Source: Asaia bogorensis (GTDB lineage: Bacteria; Pseudomonadota; Alphaproteobacteria; Acetobacterales; Acetobacteraceae). Taken from it: a DNA stretch of 64,000 nt. The notes beneath the pieces are model-generated. The model searched no databases, was not told the DNA's origin, and saw nothing but the letters and a program-made list of their open reading frames with translations. The position numbers were made by a program, and so were the translations under genes. The DNA is taken from positions 45,266 through 109,265 of the forward strand of contig CAMBRC010000002.1 in the NCBI GenBank assembly GCA_945869965.1. The letters are read 5' to 3'. Shown in pieces: positions 17,477-25,922 of this stretch (its first letter is position 1; each line of letters begins with the position of its first letter).

Positions 17477-18556
17477 ATGGCATATGTTGCGGTCAAGGGC
17501 GGCGAACGCGCGATCGACAACGCCCATGCCTGGCTGGCCGAAGACCGGCGCGGCGACCCCGCGGTACCGGAGATCAGCCTGGCGCAAATCCAGCAGCAGC
17601 TGGGGCGCGCGGTCGATCGTGTGATGGCCGAGGGCGCGCTGTACGACCGTGAACTCGCGGCACTGGCGATCAAGCAGGCGCAGGGCGACCTGATCGAGGC
17701 GGCGTTCCTGTTGCGCGCCTATCGCACCACCCTGCCCCGCTTCGGCTATTCATCACCAGTGGACACCGCCGCGATGCGCATCCGGCGGCGGGTCTCGGCG
17801 GTCTACAAGGACCTGCCGGGCGGGCAGGTGCTGGGGCCGACCTACGACTACACCCACCGGCTGCTTGACTTCGCCCTTGCCGCCGAGGGCAAGCCCCTTG
17901 CCGCGGCGGCGCAAGCGCCGGCCGAGGACGCCACGATGCCGCGCGTGTCCGATATCCTGCGCGGCGAGGACCTGATCGAGGGTGACGGCGCGCGCGACAT
18001 CGGGCGCGAGCCCGGGGACCTGACGCGCGAGCCGCTGGCCTTTCCCGCGCCGCGCGATGTTCGGCTCCAGGCGCTCGCGCGCGGCGACGAGGGTTTCCTG
18101 CTGGCCATGGGCTATTCGACGCAGCGCGGCTGGGGCGGTTCCCACCCGTTCGTTGGCGAGGTCCGGGTGGGCGAGGTGGCGGTCGAGATCGTGCCGCCGG
18201 AGCTGGGCTTTGCCATCGATATCGGCGACGTCACCCTGACCGAATGCCAGATGGTCAACCAGTTCAAAGGCAGCAAGACCAAGCCGCCGCAGTTCACCCG
18301 CGGCTATGGCCTGGTGTTCGGGCACGCCGAGCGCAAGGCGATGGGGATGGCGTTGGTCGACCGGGCAATGCGCGCCGAGGAGTTCGGCGAGGAAGCGACG
18401 GCGCCGGCACAGAATGTCGAGTTCATGCTGTACCACAGCGATAACATCGAGGGCACCGGGTTTGTGGAGCATCTCAAGCTGCCGCACTACGTGGATTTCC
18501 AGAGCGAGCTGGAGACCATTCGGCGGATGCGGCGCGAGGCGGAGGTTCCGGCATGA
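17477..18556 (+). CDS. phnI: C-P lyase core subunit PhnI
   Basis: A 359-residue nucleosidase subunit that, with PhnG, H and L, displaces adenine from ATP to install the phosphonate on ribose C1. It starts MAYVAVKGGERAI, a near-invariant family N-terminus, with GAGG just upstream. Other family segments are RLGYS-like FGYSSPVDTAAMRIRRR, MGYSTQRGWGGSHPF and LGFAIDIGDVTLTECQM. The next gene, phnJ, is separated by 150 bases that are occupied by a dispersed palindromic element, which is unusual because phnI and phnJ normally nearly touch. Confidence 0.96.
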   Translation: MAYVAVKGGERAIDNAHAWLAEDRRGDPAVPEISLAQIQQQLGRAVDRVMAEGALYDRELAALAIKQAQGDLIEAAFLLRAYRTTLPRFGYSSPVDTAAMRIRRRVSAVYKDLPGGQVLGPTYDYTHRLLDFALAAEGKPLAAAAQAPAEDATMPRVSDILRGEDLIEGDGARDIGREPGDLTREPLAFPAPRDVRLQALARGDEGFLLAMGYSTQRGWGGSHPFVGEVRVGEVAVEIVPPELGFAIDIGDVTLTECQMVNQFKGSKTKPPQFTRGYGLVFGHAERKAMGMALVDRAMRAEEFGEEATAPAQNVEFMLYHSDNIEGTGFVEHLKLPHYVDFQSELETIRRMRREAEVPA

Positions 18557-18568
18557 GGAAGGAAGATT

Positions 18569-18684
18569 CTTCTTTTTGTGAACAAAAAGAAGCAAAAAAA
18601 CTTCATCCATGGGACCGGGTCTCCATGGATAGGCCGGGCGCAAATGGACAAAGTTTTTTTGTTCTTTTTGTTCACAAAAAGAAC
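18569..18684. repeat. Dispersed A/T palindromic element, full copy 2, inside phn operon
   Basis: The left palindrome CTTCTTTTTGT-GA-ACAAAAAGAAG (18569-18592) is followed by CAAAAAAACTTCATCCAT. The complementary right arm (ATGGACAAAGTTTTTTTG) leads to the right palindrome GTTCTTTTTGT-TC-ACAAAAAGAAC (18661-18684). It begins 12 bases after the phnI stop and ends 22 bases before the phnJ ATG. The frame starting GTG at 18578 stays open through the element into phnJ. Confidence 0.9.
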
Positions 18685-18706
18685 GCTTCTTTTTGGATTT
18701 CTTTCA

Positions 18707-19579
18707 ATGACCGGCTATAATTTTGCGTATCTGGACGAGCAGACCAAGCGCATGATCCGGCGCGCCTTGCTCAAGGCCGTGGCCATCCCGGGCCACCAGG
18801 TGCCGTTCGGCTCGCGGGAGATGCCGTTGCCGTATGGCTGGGGCACTGGCGGTATCCAGGTGACCGCCGCGGTGCTTGGGGCGGATGACACGCTGAAGGT
18901 GATCGACCAGGGGGCGGACGACACCACCAATGCTGTTTCGATCCGACGGTTCTTCGCGCGCACGGCGGGGGTCGCCACCACGACGGACACCGAGGCGGCC
19001 ACGATTATCCAGACACGGCATCGCATTCCGGAAAAGCCGCTGCGCGATGGCCAGATCATTGTTTATCAGGTGCCGCAGCCGGAGCCGCTGTCCAAGCTGG
19101 AGCCCAGCCGGGCGGAGACGCGGCGGATGCATGCGCTGGCCGAGTATGGCGCCATGCATGTCCGGCTTTACGAGGACATCACCCGGTTTGGCCATGTGGC
19201 GATCAGCTACGATTATCCGGTGATGGTGAACCGGCGTTTCCTGATGGCGCCGTCGCCGATCCCGGCCTTCGACAATCCGAAGATGCACATGATGCCGGCG
19301 TTGCAGCTCTTTGGCGCCGGGCGGGAGAAGCGCATTTATGCCATTCCGCCGTACACCGAGGTGCGCAGCCTGGATTTCGACGATCATCCGTTTCGCACCA
19401 CGCGGGCGCCGCAGTGCTGCGCGCTGTGCGGGTCGGACAATTCCTATCTCGACGAAGTTGTCACCGACGACCGGGGCGGACGGATGTTCGTCTGCTCGGA
19501 CACCGATCATTGCGAGACGCGCCAAGGTGAGGGCCATAGCGGCACTGGCGAGCCGCTGGCGCGGGAGGCTGCGGAATGA
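18707..19579 (+). CDS. phnJ: C-P lyase catalytic subunit PhnJ (radical SAM)
   Basis: A 290-residue enzyme that cleaves the C-P bond of ribose 1-phosphonate 5-phosphate using a 4Fe-4S cluster and SAM. The cysteine pattern C238-x2-C241-x21-C263-x5-C269 has exactly the spacing of the E. coli cluster ligands and catalytic cysteine (241, 244, 266, 272). The ATG at 18707 (MTGYNFAYLDEQTKRM) is the family N-terminus. A longer frame from 18578 would add repeat-derived residues and is rejected. The end overlaps phnK by four bases. Confidence 0.96.
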   Translation: MTGYNFAYLDEQTKRMIRRALLKAVAIPGHQVPFGSREMPLPYGWGTGGIQVTAAVLGADDTLKVIDQGADDTTNAVSIRRFFARTAGVATTTDTEAATIIQTRHRIPEKPLRDGQIIVYQVPQPEPLSKLEPSRAETRRMHALAEYGAMHVRLYEDITRFGHVAISYDYPVMVNRRFLMAPSPIPAFDNPKMHMMPALQLFGAGREKRIYAIPPYTEVRSLDFDDHPFRTTRAPQCCALCGSDNSYLDEVVTDDRGGRMFVCSDTDHCETRQGEGHSGTGEPLAREAAE

Positions 19580-20352
19580 GTGACGAGACACTGCTTTCGG
19601 CGCGCGGATTGTCGCTGCATTTCGGGAAGATTCCAGCTCTGGTCAACGTTGATGCCGATCTTTGGCCGGGTGAGGTTTTGGCGGTGGTTGGGGAATCCGG
19701 CTCTGGCAAGACCACGCTGCTGAACGTGCTGTCCGGGCGGATGCGGCCCGACGATGGTGTGGTCTGGTATCGTGACCCCGGTCAGCGCCTGCATGATGTC
19801 CACGCAATGCCGGCGCCGGCACTGCGCGGATTGCATCGCTCCGACTGGGGTTTCGTGCATCAGAACCCGCGCGACAATCTGCGGATGTCGGTTTCGGCTG
19901 GCGGCAATGTCGGCGAGCGGCTGATGGCGGCGGGGAGCCGGCACTACGGAAACATCCGCGCCGAAGCCATCAACTGGCTGACCCAGGTCGAGATCGACGC
20001 CGACCGCGTCGACGACATGCCGCGGACATTCTCGGGCGGTATGCTGCAACGTTTGCAGATCGCCCGGACGCTGGTGACGCATCCGCGGCTGGTGTTCATG
20101 GATGAGCCGACCGGGGGGTTGGATGTCTCGGTGCAGGCGCGCCTGCTCGACCTCATCCGCTCGCTCGTCGCCCGCCTCGACATCGCCGTCGTGCTCGTCA
20201 CCCACGACCTCGCCGTCGCTCGCCTTCTCGCGCACCGGATCATGGTCATGCAGCGCGGCGAGGTGGTCGAAACCGGCCTCACCGACCAGGTCCTGGACGA
20301 CCCGCAACACGCCTACACCCAGCTCCTTGTCTCCTCGGTGCTGCAAGCATGA
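19576..20352 (+). CDS. phnK: C-P lyase ABC-type ATPase PhnK
   Basis: A 258-residue ABC ATPase that binds the PhnGHIJ core. Walker A is GESGSGKTT, the signature [13 protein letters not shown], Walker [13 protein letters not shown], and the H-loop lies in VTHDLAVAR. It overlaps phnJ and phnL by four bases each. Odd feature: codon usage changes abruptly at about 20146. None of the first 20 leucine codons is CTC, but 9 of the last 13 are. The protein itself looks intact and normal, so the switch is a nucleotide-level seam. Confidence 0.95.
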   Translation: MSDETLLSARGLSLHFGKIPALVNVDADLWPGEVLAVVGESGSGKTTLLNVLSGRMRPDDGVVWYRDPGQRLHDVHAMPAPALRGLHRSDWGFVHQNPRDNLRMSVSAGGNVGERLMAAGSRHYGNIRAEAINWLTQVEIDADRVDDMPRTFSGGMLQRLQIARTLVTHPRLVFMDEPTGGLDVSVQARLLDLIRSLVARLDIAVVLVTHDLAVARLLAHRIMVMQRGEVVETGLTDQVLDDPQHAYTQLLVSSVLQA

Positions 20353-21035
20353 CCGAAATGCTGAAAGTCGAAGACCTGCACAAGGACTTCACCCTCCATC
20401 TGCGCGGCGGCCTGCGCCTGCCCGTCCTGCACGACATCGCCCTGACCGTGAACGCCGGTGAATGCGTCGCCCTCGTCGGCCCGTCGGGCGCCGGCAAGTC
20501 CACCCTCCTGCGCAGCCTCTACGGCAATTACCGCGCCGATACCGGCCGCATCCTCATCCATCACGAAAACGAAATGGTCGATATCGCGAGCGCCCTCCCG
20601 CGCACAATCGTCCAGGTCCGCGCCAAAACCCTAGGCTACGTCAGCCAGTTCCTCCGCGTCGTCCCCCGCGTCCCCGCCATCGACATCGTCGCCGAGGCCG
20701 CGCCTGACCGCAGCACCGCCCATGCCGAAGCCGCCGCCCTGCTCCACCGTCTCAACATCCCAACCCGCCTGCACGCCCTCCCGCCCGCCACCTTCTCCGG
20801 CGGCGAACAGCAGCGCATCAACCTCGCCCGCGGCTTCATCGGCGGCCACCCGATCCTCCTGCTCGACGAACCCACCGCCAGCCTGGACGCCGAAAATCGC
20901 GACATCGTCATCGCCATGATCACCGAAGCCAAATCAAGGGGAGTTGCCATCGTCGGCATCTTCCACGACACCGAAGTCCGCGGCCGCGTCGCCGACCGCC
21001 TGCTCCACGTACTCCCGATCCAGGATGCCGCATGA
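20349..21035 (+). CDS. phnL: C-P lyase ABC-type ATPase PhnL
   Basis: A 228-residue ABC ATPase needed with PhnGHI for ribose 1-methylphosphonate 5-triphosphate formation. Walker A is GPSGAGKST, the signature [13 protein letters not shown], Walker [13 protein letters not shown], and the H-loop is in GIFHDTEVR. The length matches E. coli PhnL. It begins within the phnK stop (ATGA) and ends within the phnM start. Codon use is strongly C-ending, as in the rest of the downstream block. Confidence 0.95.
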   Translation: MTEMLKVEDLHKDFTLHLRGGLRLPVLHDIALTVNAGECVALVGPSGAGKSTLLRSLYGNYRADTGRILIHHENEMVDIASALPRTIVQVRAKTLGYVSQFLRVVPRVPAIDIVAEAAPDRSTAHAEAAALLHRLNIPTRLHALPPATFSGGEQQRINLARGFIGGHPILLLDEPTASLDAENRDIVIAMITEAKSRGVAIVGIFHDTEVRGRVADRLLHVLPIQDAA

Positions 21036-22168
21036 CCGAAACGATCCTGACCAACGCCACCCTGATCCTGCCCACCGAAACCCTGCTGGGCACCCTTGTC
21101 ATCCGCGGCGAAACCATCGCCGAAATCCAACCCGGCCGCAGTCACGCCGCCGGCGCCATCGACTTCAACGCCGATCCCCTGATGCCCGGCGTCGTAGACG
21201 TGCACACGGATAATCTCGAACGCCAGGTCGAACCCCGCGCCGCCGCCCGCTGGCCGTCCCGCTCCGCCATGCTCGCGCACGACGCCCAATGCGCCGCCGC
21301 CGGCGTCACCACCGTGCTGGACGCGCTCTGCCTCGGCGACCTCGGCTTCGACAAGGAACGCGTCAAGACCTTCCGCGACGCCATCGTCGACCTCGACGCC
21401 CTGACCGGCACCGGCCTGCTCAAGAGCGACCACTTCCTCCACCTGCGCTGCGAACTGCCCGCCACCGACATGCTCGACCTCGTCGACCCCGTCGCCGACC
21501 ATCCCCTGGTCCGCATGATCTCGCTGATGGACCATTCGCCGGGCGTCGGCCAATACGCCAACATGGATCGCTACTGGGCCCTGCGCCGTCGCGGCGGCCT
21601 CAAGGACGAGGAGATCCAGGGCCGCATCGACCACCTCCTCGACCAGCGCGCCCGGACCCGAGACCCCAACCGCCGCGCCCTGCTCGCCCGCATCGCCCAC
21701 CTCACCGTCGCCCTGGCCTCGCATGACGACCGCACCGAGGAAGAGATCGAGGAGAACTTCCGCGACGGCATCATGATCTCCGAATTCCCCGTCGCGATGC
21801 CCGCCGCAAACGCCGCCCGCGCCCGCGGCATGCAGATCATCGCTGGCGCCCCGAACATCGTCCGCGGCGGCAGCCACTCCGGCAACATCGCCGCCGCCGA
21901 CCTCGTCCGCGCTGGCAAGGTCGATGTCTTCGCCTCCGACTACGTGCCCGCCGCCCTGGTCGAGGCCGCCTTCATCTGCGCCGACACCACCGGCATCTCC
22001 CTGCCCGCAGCCATCGCCACCATCACCGACACCCCCGCCCGCATGTCCGGCCTGCCCGATCGCGGCCGCCTCGAGCCCGGCCTGCGCGCCGACCTCGTCC
22101 ATGTCACCCTGCACCAAGCCATGCCCGTGGTCCGCCAGGTATGGCGCGCAGGGGAGCGCGTGGCGTAA
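21032..22168 (+). CDS. phnM: Alpha-D-ribose 1-methylphosphonate 5-triphosphate diphosphatase PhnM
   Basis: A 378-residue amidohydrolase with the canonical PhnM metal motif [14 protein letters not shown], then [26 protein letters not shown] and [14 protein letters not shown]. It removes pyrophosphate from ribose 1-methylphosphonate 5-triphosphate before PhnJ acts. It overlaps phnL by four bases. A second, less canonical homologue lies divergently at 14383-15525. Downstream, a block of extragenic palindromes separates it from the DUF1045 gene. Confidence 0.95.
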   Translation: MTETILTNATLILPTETLLGTLVIRGETIAEIQPGRSHAAGAIDFNADPLMPGVVDVHTDNLERQVEPRAAARWPSRSAMLAHDAQCAAAGVTTVLDALCLGDLGFDKERVKTFRDAIVDLDALTGTGLLKSDHFLHLRCELPATDMLDLVDPVADHPLVRMISLMDHSPGVGQYANMDRYWALRRRGGLKDEEIQGRIDHLLDQRARTRDPNRRALLARIAHLTVALASHDDRTEEEIEENFRDGIMISEFPVAMPAANAARARGMQIIAGAPNIVRGGSHSGNIAAADLVRAGKVDVFASDYVPAALVEAAFICADTTGISLPAAIATITDTPARMSGLPDRGRLEPGLRADLVHVTLHQAMPVVRQVWRAGERVA

Positions 22169-22180
22169 GCAAGCAAGGTG

Positions 22181-22361
22181 GGGGCTTCGCCCCTCGACCC
22201 CACCAAGGGCAGTCGCCCTTGGAACCCCTCACCTGGGTGGTGATTGAGGACAGGGGCCATCTGAGCAGTCGCAACATCTCGATGGCCCCCGTCCTCAATC
22301 ACCACCTAAACGAATGGAGTCCAGAGGCGCTGCCTCTGGCGGGTCCAGGGCAGAGCCCTGG
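22181..22361. repeat. Composite block of five extragenic palindromes
   Basis: Five inverted repeats follow one another between phnM and DUF1045: GGGGC-GCCCC (22181-22193); CCAAGGGC/GCCCTTGG (22203-22222); a 25-base stem GGTGGTGATTGAGGAC-A-GGGGCCAT (22236-22260) pairing with 22282-22306 with one mismatch; CCAGAGGC/GCCTCTGG (22321-22339); and CCAGGGC/GCCCTGG (22345-22361). It looks like a BIME/REP-type mosaic and could attenuate or stabilise the operon mRNA. Confidence 0.85.
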
Positions 22362-22385
22362 CCTTTCTTCCTAAGGCCCCAGACC

Positions 22386-23072
22386 ATGCGCGTCGCCCTC
22401 TACTACGCCCCGCCAATCGACGACCCCTTGCACGCCGCCGCCTCCGCCTGGCTCGGCCGCGACGCCGAGACCAACGCACCGGTGCGCCAGCCCGCCCTGC
22501 CCGACATCGCCGCCGTCACCGCCGACGCCCGTGGCTACGGTTTCCACGCCACGTTGAAGGCCCCGATGCGCCTGGCCGAAGGCGTCACCTGGGACCGCTT
22601 CGTCGCCGAGGTCGAAGCCCTGGCCGCCGGCATCCGCCCCTTCGACCTGCCGCCGCTCTCGGTCCAGGACCTGCACGGCTTCCTCGCCATCCGCGAAACC
22701 GCGCCAAGCCATGCCCTGCAAGCCCTCTCCGACCTCTGTGTCGCCGGCGTCGACCACCTCCGCGCGCCGCTGTTGGAGGCCGAGCTGGCCAAGCGCCGCA
22801 AGAACGGCCTGCCGCCGGTCCAGGAAGCCCTGCTGTCCCGCTGGGGCTACACCTATGTCTTCGGCGAATTCTTCTTCCACATGACCCTGACCCGCCGCCT
22901 GACCGCCGCCGAGCGCGCGATCTACCTCCCCGCTGCCACCGATTACTTCGACGCCTTACTGGAACAGCCGCGGCGGGTCACCGATATCGCCATCTTCACC
23001 CAGGCGTCGCCGGACGCGCCGTTCGTCATTGCCCAGCGGGTGCCCTTGGCATCGCGCGCCTCGGCGCATTGA
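22386..23072 (+). CDS. DUF1045 2H-type phosphoesterase-like phosphonate operon protein
   Basis: A 228-residue protein of the DUF1045 family, often found in phn operons. Two HxT motifs of the 2H phosphoesterase fold are visible: FHATLKAP (H54, T56) and FHMTLTRR (H165, T167). This suggests a cyclic phosphodiesterase or phosphoester-handling role, possibly analogous to PhnP, which opens ribosyl 1,2-cyclic phosphate after PhnJ; no phnP is seen here. That functional substitution is inference. It is the last plus-strand gene of the locus. Its 3' end overlaps the convergent phnN by 47 bases, so the two mRNAs are complementary there. Confidence 0.85.
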   Translation: MRVALYYAPPIDDPLHAAASAWLGRDAETNAPVRQPALPDIAAVTADARGYGFHATLKAPMRLAEGVTWDRFVAEVEALAAGIRPFDLPPLSVQDLHGFLAIRETAPSHALQALSDLCVAGVDHLRAPLLEAELAKRRKNGLPPVQEALLSRWGYTYVFGEFFFHMTLTRRLTAAERAIYLPAATDYFDALLEQPRRVTDIAIFTQASPDAPFVIAQRVPLASRASAH

Positions 23073-23589
23073 GCACCGCCAGCACCCGCGCCACTCCGGT
23101 GTCCAACGGACCGTCATTCACGATGCTGGTCACGTCCAGCCCGTCCGGCAGCGGCACCGCCCGGGACAACCGTGCCGCGATATCGGCCTCGCTTTCGCGT
23201 CCGCGCGCCGCGAGCCGCCGCGCCAGCACCTCGACCGGCGCGGTGATTTCCAGCACCCGGGTGGCAAACCGCCGGCTTGCCTCGACCAACACCGCGCGCG
23301 ACACATTGGCCACCACGACATGCCCGGCATCGAGATCGCGCGCGATATCGACGGGAATGCCGTAGCCCAGCCCATGCGCCTCCCAGGCGATCGCGTACGC
23401 CCCCGCCGCTCGCCGGGCGGCGAACAGTTCGGGCGTGACCGCGACATGATCCTCGCCGCCGGCCCCTTCGGGCCGGGTGATCTCGCGCCGCACGAAGCGA
23501 AAGCCGGGTTGCCCGGCCAATGCCTCGCGCGCCCGCTCCATCAACGTGTCCTTGCCTGCCCCCGACGGGCCGACGACGAGAACCAGCAT
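23026..23589 (-). CDS. phnN: Ribose 1,5-bisphosphate phosphokinase PhnN
   Basis: A 187-residue guanylate-kinase-fold enzyme that phosphorylates ribose 1,5-bisphosphate to PRPP, the last step of the C-P lyase pathway. Walker A is GPSGAGKDT at the N-terminus, followed by FVRREITRPEGAGGEDH, which matches the substrate region of the family. It starts six bases after the NIPSNAP gene, so the two are probably co-transcribed, and it converges on DUF1045 with a 47-base overlap. Separation from phnM on the opposite strand is unusual compared with enteric phn operons. Confidence 0.9.
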   Translation of the reverse strand: MLVLVVGPSGAGKDTLMERAREALAGQPGFRFVRREITRPEGAGGEDHVAVTPELFAARRAAGAYAIAWEAHGLGYGIPVDIARDLDAGHVVVANVSRAVLVEASRRFATRVLEITAPVEVLARRLAARGRESEADIAARLSRAVPLPDGLDVTSIVNDGPLDTGVARVLAVLNAPRRAMPRAPAGQ

Positions 23590-23595
23590 CCCGGA

Positions 23596-23919
23596 TTATT
23601 GCGCGACCGAGCGCGTCGTCGGCACGATCCGCTGCACCACCATGCCGGAGCGGTCGAGGCAGCCGGCGTATTTCGGCGTGATGACGTTCTTCCAGGTGTC
23701 GCTCTCGTAGACGTCCTTGTAGAGCTGCTCGCGGTGCGTCTCGCTCTCGAAGCGGCGAATCCAGACATAGACGCTGTCGTCGGTCTCGCCGCGGAACGAG
23801 CCGGTGATGACCATGCCCATGCTGACCTGGAACGGGATGATGTCGTTTTCCATCACCTCCAGCCACTGGGCCATCTTGCCCGGATTTACCTTGTATTGCC
23901 GCAATTCGTAGAACGCCAT
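23596..23919 (-). CDS. NIPSNAP-family protein
   Basis: A 107-residue single-domain NIPSNAP protein (dimeric alpha/beta-barrel fold). It begins MAFYELRQYKVNPGKM, with the YELR-Y start typical of the family, and includes VYVWIRRFESETHREQL. Bacterial NIPSNAP proteins have no settled function and usually sit in catabolic operons. It lies directly ahead of phnN (six bases), tying it to phosphonate or ribose phosphate metabolism by context only. The short ATG start at 23919 is used because upstream sequence in frame is antisense to the GGT-like gene. Confidence 0.85.
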   Translation of the reverse strand: MAFYELRQYKVNPGKMAQWLEVMENDIIPFQVSMGMVITGSFRGETDDSVYVWIRRFESETHREQLYKDVYESDTWKNVITPKYAGCLDRSGMVVQRIVPTTRSVAQ

Positions 23920-24042
23920 TTGCCGTCTCCCCATTGATGAGGCGCCCACTCTGCCGCCAACGCGCCACCCCGGCAACGCCCCGACCTTGCCGCCCCGCCT
24001 CACCGCGCTACGATGCCCGGGCACCACCGAGGAAGCCGCCCC

Positions 24043-25821
24043 ATGTTCACTACCCGCCCGGAAATCGCCGGCACTTTCGGCGTTGTCGCCACCACCCATT
24101 GGATCGCCTCGGCCGTCGCCATGGCGGTGCTGGAACGCGGCGGCAACGCGTTTGACGCCGCCGTGGCCGCTGGCTTCACGCTGAACGTCGCCGAGCCCCA
24201 CCTCAACGGCCCCGGCGGCGACGCCCCGATCATCATCCACGACGCCAAGACCGGCCGCCAACATGTCATCTGCGGCCAGGGCGTCTCGCCCGACGCCGCC
24301 ACGCCACAGAAATTCGCCGAACTCGGCCTGGACCTCGTCCCCGGCACCGGCCTGCTCCCCGCCGTGGTGCCCGGCGCCTTCGACGCCTGGATGCTGATGC
24401 TGCGCGACTGGGGCACGATGGAATTCGCCGACATCATCGAATACGCCATCGGCTACGCCGCGAACGGCATTCACCTCGTGCCCCGCATCCCCGCCGCCAT
24501 CGAATCGATGCGCCCGATGTTCGAACAGGAATGGAAAACCTCCGCCGAAGTCTGGCTCCCCGGCGGCCAGGTCCCCGCCCCCGGCGCCCTGTTCCGCCGC
24601 CCGAAACTCGCCGAAACCTGGCAACGCCTGGTCCGTGAAGCCGCAGGCCCCAGCCGCGAAGCCCGCATCGATTCGGTTCGAAACGCCTGGTACCGCGGCT
24701 GGGTCGCCGAAGCGATCGGCAAATTCTACGCCACGCAGGACATCCTCGACGCCTCGGGCCGCCGCCACAAAGGCCTGCTCACCGCCGGTGACATGGCCCG
24801 CTGGGCAGCCCCGGTCGAGGACCCCATCGCCTACGATTATCACGGCCACACCGTGCTGAAGGTCGGCCCCTGGAGTCAGGGCCCCGCTTTGCTGCAAACC
24901 CTCGCCTTGCTCAAGGGTTTCGACCTCGCCGCCATGGACCCCAACGGCGCCGATTTCGTCCACACCGTCACCGAGGCCCTGAAACTCGCCTATGCCGATC
25001 GCGAAGCCTATTACGGCGATCCCGACCATGTCGAAGTCCCACTCGGCCACCTGCTGAGCGACGGCTACAACGACGAACGCCGCAAGCTGATCGGCGCCAC
25101 CGCCTCGATGGAACTGCGCCCCGGCACCGCGCCCGGCTTCACGCCGCAAGTGGACCACAACGCCCAGGCCCGCATCGAACTCCTCACCCGCGCCCCCGGA
25201 ATCGGCGAACCCACCGTCGCCCGCCTCGGCGCCATGGGCGGCGACACCTGCCATGTCGACGTCATCGACCGCTGGGGCAACATGGTCAGCGCCACCCCCT
25301 CGGGCGGCTGGCTGCAATCCTCGCCGGTCATCCCCGAACTCGGTTTCCCCCTTTCCACCCGCGGCCAGATGTTCTGGACCCAGCCCGGCCATCCCAACAG
25401 CGTCGCCCCGCGCAAACGCCCGCGCACCACGCTGTCGCCCAGCATGGCGCTGCGCGACGGCAAAGCCTGGCTCAGCTTCGGCACCCCCGGCGGCGACCAG
25501 CAGGACCAGTGGCAGACGGTGATGTTCCTGCGCATGGTCCACCACAACCTCAACATCCAGCAATCGATCGACGCGCCGAACTTCCACAGCGAACATTGGC
25601 CCAGCAGCTTCTGGCCGCGCGTCGCCAGGCCTGGAAAACTGGTGATCGAAGGCCGCTTCGACCCCGCCGTGCTGGCCGAACTCAAGGCCCGCGGCCACGA
25701 TGCCAGCATGGGCGACATCTGGTCCGAAGGCCGCCTCTCCGCCGCCCGCCTGGAACCGGATGGCCAGATGTATGCCGGCGCCAATCCCCGCGGCATGCAG
25801 GGCTACGCGATCGGCCGATAA
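24043..25821 (+). CDS. Gamma-glutamyltransferase-family Ntn-hydrolase
   Basis: A 592-residue precursor-type enzyme of the gamma-glutamyltranspeptidase family, which self-cleaves to expose a catalytic Thr. The probable nucleophile is T402 in GGDTCHVDVID. The large subunit contains GGNAFDAAVAAGFTLNV and NGPGGDAP; the small subunit ends with SEGRLSAARLE. No clear signal peptide is present at the ATG (MFTTRPEIAGTF), so it may be cytoplasmic, like several acylase-type relatives. The substrate is not known; GGT, cephalosporin-acylase-like and other amidohydrolase activities are all possible. It diverges from the NIPSNAP-phnN pair across 123 bases. Confidence 0.85.
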   Translation: MFTTRPEIAGTFGVVATTHWIASAVAMAVLERGGNAFDAAVAAGFTLNVAEPHLNGPGGDAPIIIHDAKTGRQHVICGQGVSPDAATPQKFAELGLDLVPGTGLLPAVVPGAFDAWMLMLRDWGTMEFADIIEYAIGYAANGIHLVPRIPAAIESMRPMFEQEWKTSAEVWLPGGQVPAPGALFRRPKLAETWQRLVREAAGPSREARIDSVRNAWYRGWVAEAIGKFYATQDILDASGRRHKGLLTAGDMARWAAPVEDPIAYDYHGHTVLKVGPWSQGPALLQTLALLKGFDLAAMDPNGADFVHTVTEALKLAYADREAYYGDPDHVEVPLGHLLSDGYNDERRKLIGATASMELRPGTAPGFTPQVDHNAQARIELLTRAPGIGEPTVARLGAMGGDTCHVDVIDRWGNMVSATPSGGWLQSSPVIPELGFPLSTRGQMFWTQPGHPNSVAPRKRPRTTLSPSMALRDGKAWLSFGTPGGDQQDQWQTVMFLRMVHHNLNIQQSIDAPNFHSEHWPSSFWPRVARPGKLVIEGRFDPAVLAELKARGHDASMGDIWSEGRLSAARLEPDGQMYAGANPRGMQGYAIGR

Positions 25822-25922
25822 AGAACCTTCCGAAAATCACCGGGCCCGCTGCATCCGGCGGCGCCCGCGCGACGTAGACCTGCCAAGCGCCCCTGACCGT
25901 GCGCCATTTGGAAGGGTTTATC

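Noticed and set aside
18578..18706. N-terminal extension of PhnJ from a GTG inside the palindromic element
   Set aside because: The extra residues are encoded by the repeat and resemble translations of the same repeat elsewhere; the canonical PhnJ N-terminus begins at the ATG 18707.
23596..25698. Very long antisense frame opposite the gamma-glutamyltransferase-like gene
   Set aside because: Only the 107-residue NIPSNAP end matches a family; the rest is an antisense shadow caused by high GC and codon bias.
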